Shown here piece by piece: positions 55,078 to 64,000 of a stretch of 64,000 bases of DNA (position 1 is its first letter; the number at the start of each line of letters is the position of its first letter). The notes under the pieces are model-generated. The model ran no database searches. It was not told the origin of the DNA and saw only the letters and a list, made by a program, of their open reading frames with translations. Made by a program: the position numbers and the translations under genes. The stretch comes from Epichloe hybrida. Lineage: Eukaryota; Ascomycota; Sordariomycetes; Hypocreales; Clavicipitaceae. Location of the stretch: contig JAFEKR010000058.1 in NCBI GenBank assembly GCA_019022495.1, forward strand, positions 124,001 through 188,000. Direction: 5' to 3'.

Positions 55078-56756
55078 TCAAAGAAGGCGGTCACCCAGTG
55101 TGCACAGCGACCCGGCGCTGGATAAGTCCGCAGGTGCCTTCTTCGGAAACTCCACCAACGCGAGCCGCAGTGCCGCCACAGCAGCGTTTCCATAAAATTT
55201 GAGGAACCGCTGCTCGTGTCCTTCGATCATGGACCGCAGAACTATCAGTTGGGTGTTGGAAATCTCGTTCGGCGGGCTGTTCACAATGCACGCGAACGCT
55301 TTCCAATAGTTTGTGGGCGGACATGGGTTTGCCTTGGAGGCCTTGCTGAAGTCCCGTAGCGAGATGGAGGCGAAACCTGCTCCGAGACCCACCATTCTAT
55401 CATTGTGCTTTTGCTCCGGGTCCCATGATGAGGGTCCGTCCCTTTTCCAGCCAAGCGCTTGTTTACCCCTGTCGAGCTCTTCGTTGCCTCTTGATCCGAA
55501 AAGCACAGGACATGCGACTCTATACTTGGCGAGTAGAATATCGATCAGGGACTGCCCTCGCCAAGAGAAATCCTTGTGGGAGAAAACTTGGGCCGTGAAG
55601 ACGCCGACAGCATCCACGGCCCTTGAATTGTGAGACTCCTTGATGAACTGGCCTATTATGCCCTTGGCGATGATGTTCAATGCATAGACGAACAGGGATG
55701 GTATGGTAGGCCCGTTGTTTGGGACGTCTTCGGTTGAGGGCTGGCGAGGTGTCGCTACAAATTTGCTTCCATCAACCATGGGGCTGGGGAGCTGTCCATC
55801 AAGTGACCGGCGCAGCAGGGCCATAATGTTGCTTGTCTACAGGAAATTGTTCTTATTAGAAAAAGGCACGGTGCGTGTAGGACATGCAGCATCTAACTTA
55901 CTGATTGCACATTGGCTCCCTTACCACCAGTTCCAGTCAATTGACCTATCAAGTACCGAATTTCTCTTCGGATGGAACCGACTCTGCCCTTGAGGGGTGA
56001 CCCTGCGACCTTTGATGCAGTTGCAAGATCTTTTCGTAGTTGCTTGAGAGCCTGATGAATCTGTATATATCGATCCGGCAATGGGTCTAGGGATGACTTC
56101 TGCTGTGATGGCTGAACTGACGATGCAAACGCGGGTCGTTGAGTTGGAGCCACACTCGGCATTGCTGGGGAGAGCTTGTTCTGGTCCGGGGCTGGTGATT
56201 GTTGAGGCTGATCTTGTTTCTGGCCAGCTGTGCCAAATGGACCGCTTTTCGCCTGTTGGTCCAGATTCGCAAATAGCCCATTTGGCTGTGAAAGTGATGC
56301 ATTCGGCTGCTGTGCCTTGAACTGCGTCCGTGAGGGAGCCTCCGAGTCCTTGGCCTCCGGCAGCACAAGCACTGGCGTAGGTCTCTTCTCCTCGGCTTGC
56401 TTTTCGACTGGCTTGACGGGTTCTGGTTCTGGCTTGGGCGGCGGAGGTCTAGGTATCGATTTGGCCCTCAGCTCTTGCAGTCTCTTCTCTTCGGCCGCAA
56501 TTTCCGCCTCTGCCTTTAGTCTCTCTTGTTCCCTGCGCTCCTGTTCTAATATTCGTTTGCGCTCCTCCTTGAGATGATACAAGTCAAACACCCGGAGCGC
56601 CGTCTCTCTCACTCGATCGTGTTCAGCTTGCGCCGCGGCCAGGGCATCGCGGTGGCTCAATTCCGTATTTCGATCATCCAGGAGGAAGCTGGACACGTAG
56701 CCCCGGTCGGGGCTCGGGAGGCGCTGACTTCCCCTCAGCGGCGAGGAATCTGTCAT
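55078..56756 (-). CDS. GLE1: GLE1 mRNA export factor
   Basis: Exons 56756-55902 and 55836-55078 give 537 residues. Gle1 sits at the cytoplasmic face of the nuclear pore and, with inositol hexakisphosphate, activates the DEAD-box helicase Dbp5 to finish mRNA export. An N-terminal region leads into a long charged coiled coil (about 38-100, rich in Glu/Lys/Arg), then a Pro/Gln-rich linker (100-215). The GLE1-like helical domain runs from about 225 to the end, with YIQIHQALKQLRKDL, IRREIRYLIGQLTGTGGKG, FSHKDFSWRGQSLIDILLAKY, CPVLFGSRGNE, CPPTNYWKAFACIVN and GHEQRFLKFYGNAAVAALR. The 65-nt intron falls within this domain after NVQS and keeps frame. Confidence 0.93.
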
Positions 56757-58721
56757 TGTGTTGGTTGTAGCGATGGCCGAGAAGGAAGCGTGTTGTTACC
56801 GTGTCATCGGGAGGCGTTTTCGATCATGCATTCGACAAGGGCAATGCTCCTTGCCGTTTCCTACATGAACATGTTATGTAAGTTTCGTCGTCGAATGAAA
56901 CTCTCTTTAGGTGGCCCCCCCAGCGGATGAGATACGTAATACCGCGTGCGAGACGGCGCCAACCAGCGGTGATTAGTAATTCCCAGACACGCCACTTGCA
57001 AACGGGTGGTTGGTCCGCCACAAAGATAAGCCCCGACCATGCAAGGAAAAAAGTTACAGTTCCTATCGCAGTCCTACCGCATAGCTTACATCATCATCAT
57101 CGGTGACAGGATCTCAAACTCGTGTATGTAGGGTAGGTAGCGATTATGTCGCGAAGCTTGCCAATGGATTGTCTGAAGTCATCAAATATCCCATCTTTTT
57201 GTGTGATTTGGTCTCATTTCCCTAGCCCCGGCCCTGCACCACAGGTACCCTTGTCACGTTGGCTTGAGTCTCCCTTGTATTAATTAGACTGTTCGCATGA
57301 TATCAGCGGGCAGCACGGCGTATCTGGACAGGCCACTTCCGGAAGTCTGACTTGGGCTGATAACATCAACATCGCTTCCGACGTCTCTTGTCCGAGATCT
57401 GGTAGGCAGGCATCTGGCACTCCTTTCCATACCTCCCGAGCGGACTCTCTTCCTCAAGTACACGTCCTCTTACGATACGACATGATTGCATTGCAGCCTT
57501 GCAAAGCATCTGCTGTTTTGCACAGAGCTGTCGGACAGACATCTGCAAACAGACTGCTGTACCAGAACAAGGGGGTTGGAGTTTTACATAAAGTCAAGCA
57601 AGTTTACGGAGTCGACCCCACCCCACCGAATGGGGCCAAACCTGTACAATGTAGCGTGACAGCGCTAATAAATCCACTCCCTCCACGTTGTCTCGTCTGC
57701 GCCGCTCGCTGTCAGTGGTCACAAAAAAGGGTCGTCAGACAATTCGATCGCTTTCTATGTAACGTTCGTTCTCGACCTCCGTAGTCATGGCGAAGCTTCA
57801 CTGCTCAGGCGTCCGGTATCTGATGAGGTGGCCCTATGCGTGAGCAGGGGACCATGGAAGTACACGTATGTATGTACGGACTACGGATTACATGCACGGG
57901 ATATTCCACAGTCCACCAGACCATGAAAATAAGTAAAAGTGTGTACTAATTCTGGTGCTCAAGTTGGTCTGGTGGCTGCTGCCCCCGCTGCCCCCGTTGC
58001 CCCCGTTGCCCCCTTCCCATTGCCCCCAGCCAGCTCTTCACGCCGCCAAGTCCGCCCAGCGAGCCGTGGTCTCGCCGCCGTGCCCCGGTCGAAGGGCCCC
58101 CTCCCAAAGGTACGTACCCGAGCAGACAGCTGCCACGGCCATTACCTGCAGGCACTTGACTCCCTCCGTTCTCTTCCCATCGTGCACCACCATCCTCTTG
58201 TCCTCAGTCTAGTATCCAGAGCTGGGCTTCCCCCTCTTTCTTCATCCCGTCCATCCCGTCCATCCCGTAATACCGCCTTCCTTTCTCCCCCATCATCACC
58301 ACGACACCACGGCACTGCTTGTTCCTTTGCACGCTCCTTGGCTCTGGTCGAGCTCGCTTTTGCAACCCAGCCGCAATCCCACCCTCCTTTTGGCAACCAC
58401 AACCACCGTGCATCACATCACATCCGTACCAGCCTAAGCTCCGAGGGCCTCGCTTGCTACTGTCTCTAAAGCTACATGTAGCTTTCAGCCAATCTTGAAA
58501 CAGCCGCCAGCAATCCATCTTGCGCAACGCATCGATCCTATAACCCCTCGACAGGAACAAAGACAATACACACCCGCATACCATTCCCCTCCCCTTCTCT
58601 CTCTCTCCAGCAACTTGATTGTCACACGCTTGCCGTCGTGCATCGCATCGACCGGCCGCACTCGACGTGCTTCCCAAATACTATCATCCAACTGTGTGCT
58701 GTGCGCCCCTGACTACCCATC
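56757..58721. other. intergenic region upstream of SSD1
   Basis: The left end is the GLE1 promoter, divergent from SSD1. CCCCGTTGCC-type repeats occur near 57980-58020 and CATCCCGTC repeats near 58245-58270. A long pyrimidine-rich stretch to the start codon suggests a long SSD1 leader. No gene recognised. Confidence 0.45.
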
Positions 58722-60145
58722 ATGGAGCAGCAACAGCAACAGCAACAACAGCCGCAGCAGCAGCCGACTGCCGGTGTCCCTGGACCTACTGGAAGAAGGC
58801 TGCACATTGCTCATCGGCGAAGCCCTTCGGAGCTGACCCCATTGATGAGCATGTTTGCCAATCCTGGAAGTAAGTTGTTACTCATCTCGTTCATCGTCAA
58901 AGCCAAACTTGCCTTGGCCATTGATTACAAAGGGCGTCTTGTGTCTTGCCCCATCGCTCCATCGCTCCATCCGAACTCCCTCATCTCCCATGTGTTCGAC
59001 GTGTGCTTAGAAAATGTCTACCCTCAATCTTCACAACCACTTGTTGTTTGTCCCGCGCTTGGATAATTTCAGACGACTGACTTCTCATTCTTTTTTCTTT
59101 TATTACTAGTGGAACAATTGGCTATCCAGCAGCAAATCGAGCTGTTGCAGCAGCAACAACAGCAGATCCAGGCTACCCATCAGCAGTATGTCAACATGGG
59201 CATGATGCCTCCGGGCCAACCTCTTGGCCCTAGCGGCTCATTCAATCCTTTACAGCCCATGGGCAACGCTTTTCAATTCCCCAACCAAATGGGACAGCAG
59301 AGCATGCCCCCTCCAAGCCAATCACATACACATCGCCGTAATCAGTCGGCAATGCCTAACATGGGCATGGGCCCTCCTCCAGCACCATCCTCTGGTGCCT
59401 CTGGATCTACATTTGGCAACTTCGAAGCCCCCCAGACCCAAAACCGAGAGAACGCCGGTGGCCGTGGAGGTCGCGGAGGAGGCTCTGGTGGCGGCCATCA
59501 GCGACGTCATTCTCTTGCCTTGGCTGATGCTAAGAAGGCTGCCGAGATCGCACAGCAAAAGCGCACTACCAGCGGATTCCAGTTCCCTGGTCCTTCCGCG
59601 GCGGGTTTAGACAAGCCAGATGATGAAAACACGCCAGTCTCTGCATCTTCTAATTTGGACATTTCCATCGCCCAAGGCTCCAACAGGGGCCGCGGCGGAC
59701 ACGGACGAAGTCAAAGCATGGCTGTCAACAGCCGAGGGGGCTCTGGTCTACGTTCCAGTGCATTCAACACTGGGGGAGACAATGAGTCCCGCCGTGGAGG
59801 TGGTCATGCGCGGACCGGATCCAGGAACTTTGAGGGCAACTGGCGCAACCAGGCCCAAGGTCAAGACTCTCCCGGCAACGCCGGCCAAGCACCTTCTTTC
59901 CAGCCTGGCCATAGATCCCGAGGCTCCATGAACCAGTCTGTATCGTCTATTGGCGCATTTCAGTATAACCCAAACCAGCAACCTCAGCTTATGCAGCTGC
60001 CAGGCCAGATGATGATGCCGCAAATGTATGGCCAGCAGCTGAACCCGATCCAGCTCAGCCAGTTGCAAGCTCTTCAAGCTGCTCAGATGAATGGTCAGCA
60101 GTTCCAGGGGCTTCAGACTTCGCAGCATGGTGGCCAGATGGGCGG

Positions 60146-60186
<41 letters not shown>

Positions 60187-63129
60187 GAAAGACGCTATTC
60201 ACCCCATACCTTCCACAGGCGTCTCTCCCAGCCCTCCTCGGTGACGGGCAGTTGGTCTCTGGTATTCTCCGAGTCAACAAGAAAAACCGAAGTGATGCTT
60301 ACGTGACCACCCAAGATGGTCTCCTCGATGCTGACATTTTCATCTGCGGTAGCAAAGACCGTAACCGTGCATTGGAGGGTGACCTCGTCGCCGTTGAGCT
60401 TTTGGACGTTGACGAAGTATGGTCCCAGAAGCGAGAGAAGGAAGAAAAGAAGAAACGCAAGGACATCACAGACACTCGCTCTGGCTCCACGAACCAGGGA
60501 AGTCAAAATTCCGGAAACAATGATGACAACAATCCTCCCGAGGGTGGCCTCCGACGACGTGGAAGTCTGCGCCAGCGACCCACGCAGAAAAAGAATGACG
60601 ATGTCGAAGTTGAGGGCCAAAGTCTCCTGCTCGTCGAGGAGGAGGAAATCAGCGATGACGCCAAACCATTGTATGCTGGTCACGTTGTGGCAGTTGTCGA
60701 GCGTGTTGCCGGGCAAATGTTCTCTGGCACTCTGGGTCTGCTCCGTCCCAGCAGCCAGGCTACCAAGGAGAAGCAGGAGGCCGAGCGTGCCGCCCGTGAT
60801 GGCTCCAACAATCGCCACCATGATGGCCGTCAACAAGAGAAGCCCAAAATCGTGTGGTTCAAGCCCACAGACAAACGTGTGCCACTCATCGCCATTCCAA
60901 CGGAACAGGCCCCTCGAGACTTCGTCGAGAAGCATCAAGATTACGCCGATCGCATCTTTGTCGCATGTATCAAGCGATGGCCCATCACTTCCCTGCACCC
61001 ATTCGGTACCCTCGTTGAACAGCTTGGACGTATGGGCGATCTCAAGGTGGAGACGGACGCCTTGCTACGCGACAACAACTTCTCCTCTGATGAGTTCTCC
61101 GATGCTGTTCTGCGCAGTGTAGGACTTCAAGACTGGTCTGTTGCCAAGGAGGAGGAAGCCGAAGTATCGTCACGCCGTGACTTCCGTGAAGAGAAAACCT
61201 TCACCATCGACTTCAATGGAAGCGCCGAGCTCGGAAACGCTGTCCATGTCAAGTCCCGCCCCGATGGCAAGATTGAAGTTGGTATTCACGTGCCGGATGT
61301 TGCCCACTTTGTCAAGCCCAACTCGCTCGTCGACCGGGAGGCGAAGAAGCGCGGAACTTCTGTGCAACTCATCAATCGCTTCTGCGCCCTGCTCCCGGCC
61401 AAGCTCTCCAGTGAAGTGTGCTCTCTCGGACCCGACCAGGAACGTTTTACCGTCTCTGTCGTGTTCAACGTCAACCCCAACAATGGATCTGTCGCCGAGG
61501 GCGATAGCTGGGTTGGCAAGAGTATCATCAAGAGCTCGGGCAAAATTAGTCTGAAGGAAATTGATCAGGCCGTTGAAAACTCGGCAGATTACAGCAATGA
61601 GGCTGCTCCCGTCAAGACGATCCAGATCCTCCAGGCGATAGCACAGAAATTCCGCGAAGCGCGCTTGGGTACGGGAGGAGAGCCCATTGCTCCCCTGCGC
61701 CTATTCCAGCAACTGGATGATGAGAACAATCCTGTGCAGGACAATATTTTCAATTCTACTCCAGCTCTGGAGCTGGTTGAAGAGTTGATGCACAAGGCCA
61801 ATGCCTACGTTGCCCAGCGCCTGGCCGAAGGCTTGCCCGAAAAGGCGCTGCTCCGCCGCCAGGCCTCGCCTAACCCACGTCGACTGCAGACGTTTGTTGA
61901 GCGGATGAATGCTCTTGGTTTTGACATTGATGCCTCTGGAAGCGGTGCTCTCCAGAACAGCTTGTTCAAGGTTGAAGATGCTGACCTTCGCAAGGGCATG
62001 GAGACAGCTGTACTCAAGGCCATGCACAGGGGCAAGTACTTCATCACGGGCAAGACACCGAAGCAGCTGTGGCCACATTACTTCCTCAATGTCCCACTGT
62101 ACACGCACTTCACCAGCCCCACCCGTCGATATGCCGACATCATTGTTCACCGTCAGCTGGAGGCCGTTCTGTCGGACGGCAAGATTGAATTTGCCGACGA
62201 CCTGGATGGTCTCGTCAAGACGGTAGAGGCCTGCAACACCAAGAAAGAATCGGCACAGAATGCGCAGGACCAAAGCATTCACATCGAGTCGTGCCGTGCC
62301 ATGGACAAGAAGCGACAGGAGGCCAATGGCGATCTCATCGCCGAGGGTATTGTCCTCTGCGTATACGAATCGGCATTCGACGTGCTCATTCCTGAATGGG
62401 GCTTCGAAAAGCGGGTGCACTGTGACCAGCTGCCCCTAAAGAAGGCCGAATTCCGAAAGGAGAAGCGGGTGCTGGAGCTCTACTGGGAAAAGGGCGTCCC
62501 CAGCTCTGCCTTTGTTCCTGAGGATGAGCGGCCCAAGGCCGCTGCATCGCAGAGAATGATCAACGCCATGGCAGCTGCTCGCCAGGCTGAGGCGGCTGAG
62601 AGAGCCAAGAAGGAGCGAGAGGAGGCTGCTCGCAAACAGACGGTGACAGGGACCATGTCTACAGATGATGTCGATGCCTTGTTTGACGACGACGACGAAG
62701 GCAACACGTCTGACATGACAGAAGCCATGGCTGGAGCATCTCTCGCGGAACGTCCTACTCAGAGCGTACCGGGATCGCCCGCTCGCTCTTCGTCAAATGC
62801 TGGCACCCTGCACCGAACCCGGTCCGACTCAAAGGTACCCGTCACCGATGCGGCCGAGACGCGCTCGACGAACGGGGAGAAGTATTTGAATATGTTCAAG
62901 CTCAGGGAAGATGGCGGAGACTACATTCAGGATGTGACGGAAATGACTCGGGTACCTATCATTCTGAAGACGGACCTGAGCAAGAGCCCACCGTAAGTAA
63001 CCATGTTGGTTCTTTTTTTTTTTTTGGAAAGAGTTTTGTGTGTGTAACGTGAGGTGGAGAAAACTTGACGCTAATAGTACAATGAACAGATGCCTGACTA
63101 TTCGATCGCTGAACCCATATGCTTTGTAA
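58722..63129 (+). CDS. SSD1: SSD1/GUL-1-type translational repressor, RNase II-like pseudonuclease
   Basis: Exons 58722-58869, 59110-62992 and 63090-63129 give 1356 residues. Ssd1 binds mRNAs of wall and polarity proteins and represses their translation; it is controlled by NDR kinases (Cbk1, COT-1). The last intron replaces an immediate stop by CLTIRSLNPYAL, the C-terminus I recall for fungal Ssd1/GUL-1 proteins. The N-terminus is disordered and Gln-rich, with several H-x-R-x-x-S sites (for example HRRSPS at 31-36, HRRNQS, HQRRHS, HARTGS). Cold-shock-like domains (about 410-640) and the RNB domain (about 730-1060) follow. The RNB active-site loop reads TIDFNGSAELGNAVH instead of the acidic DPxxARDxDDA, so catalysis is lost, as in other Ssd1 proteins. 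A Gln run from CAG repeats lies at about 396-410. Confidence 0.93.
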
Positions 63130-64000
63130 TTTGCAGAACAAGGCCCAGTACGAAATACGACCTTGTAATCAGACTGAAGCCAGAAAGCGGTGATGCGTAC
63201 CGGTCGGTGCAAGGCGGAAAAGAGATGGAGAGGCGCAACGCAATTGAAAGAACTCGTGGAGCTTGGCTTCTTTTTCTCCTGGCGAAGGCTCCCTCAGCAG
63301 CGCAATGATGTGTGTTGTACAAGATATCATACAGGTAGCAGATGCAAGTCATGGAGCGGACAGATGGCATCTAGAGACGAAAGGGGGAAAAAAAAATGAG
63401 AAGTAGTGGCACAGCACGGTGGCGATACAGTTGAGAGACAAGGAAATGGAAGCAAGCCACGATTGATCATCTGCATATATATTCTGTGCCATAAAAAAAA
63501 GTCCATGTCGGTGAAAGGGTTCTTTACAATGGGTCTTGGAAGATGAAAATCGGGGAAAGTGGCAGCTCATGACTGACTCTGCCTGTAGGCCAACTTGTTC
63601 GCGTCACGTCACGTCTAGAAAGGCCGGTCGCCGAAGAAACGAAGAAACGAAGAAACGGAGAAAGGCTGAGATGATGGTTGCATCGGAGATTATATAAGCC
63701 ATGGAAGTTGGTCATATCGCCAGGCGGCTCGGGGGGGGGGACTACCTAGTTTGGTCGCGAGTTCGATTCATGAGAGGAATCGAAGGTGGAAAGGAAACGC
63801 GGCAAGAGGCACTGACTGACTAGGTGTGAAGTTGCCAAGTCAAAAGTGTGTCAGGACGGTTTCGGGCGGTGGACGGACCGGCGGCCATCGGCCAAGAGGG
63901 ACCCCACACAGGTCGTGGCTTGCTTGTGTGCAAGTGGGTGTAACATGCAATGATGCAATGAATGTCTGCCGGGTCGCGGCTTCGTTTGCATCTTGTCGCG
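63130..64000. other. intergenic region downstream of SSD1
   Basis: SSD1 3' end, three GAAGAAAC units near 63633-63655, a TATATAA near 63691-63697 and a poly-G run near 63732. No gene seen before the window ends. Confidence 0.5.

Noticed and set aside
63757..63770. tRNA-like GAGTTCGATTC
   Set aside because: Mismatches the B-box and has no cloverleaf arms or A-box upstream.

Overview
This is nuclear DNA of a filamentous ascomycete, most likely a Sordariomycete and probably Hypocreales; that placement is inferred. The evidence is short introns (45-166 nt, one of 240 nt, plus a possible 404-nt 5'UTR intron) with GT..AG ends and CTAAC/CTGAC-like branch sites, closest resemblance to filamentous-fungal families (AA11 LPMO, KNR4/SMI1, PET127, SSD1/GUL-1), monocistronic genes on both strands, and long intergenic regions full of homopolymers and minisatellites. 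Gene models were built by hand by joining reading frames across splice sites that keep frame and restore family motifs.

Layout. 0-10 kb: a possible 3' exon at the edge, an AIG2-like gamma-glutamylcyclotransferase with an 8-nt micro-exon, a secreted AA11 lytic polysaccharide monooxygenase with a long leader, and KNR4/SMI1. 12-24 kb: exocyst SEC8, an epoxide-hydrolase-like protein without the usual catalytic residues, a Copia retrotransposon relic in inverted orientation, and HID1 divergent from mitochondrial PET127. 27-40 kb: acid sphingomyelinase-like phosphodiesterase, V-ATPase subunit A, YIH1/IMPACT, a CASTOR-like ACT-domain protein, a METTL25-like methyltransferase and a frameshifted F-box pseudogene. 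41-51 kb: a cytochrome P450, a gene-poor stretch of about 5.4 kb, and homocitrate synthase with two micro-exons. 53-63 kb: a small secreted cysteine-rich peptide, a TLG1/syntaxin-6 type SNARE, GLE1 and SSD1.

Most genes are housekeeping: secretion and trafficking (SEC8, HID1, TLG1, V-ATPase), wall and polarity control (KNR4, SSD1), RNA metabolism (PET127, GLE1, SSD1), and amino-acid synthesis or sensing (homocitrate synthase, YIH1, CASTOR-like). The accessory content is the AA11 LPMO, the P450, the cysteine-rich peptide, the degenerate hydrolase, the F-box pseudogene and the Copia relic. No secondary-metabolite backbone gene, CRISPR array, rRNA or complete tRNA was seen. The most novel-looking items are the knottin-like peptide, the micro-exons, the degenerate hydrolase, and a dispersed TACGGAGTA motif that has also expanded into a 12-bp minisatellite.
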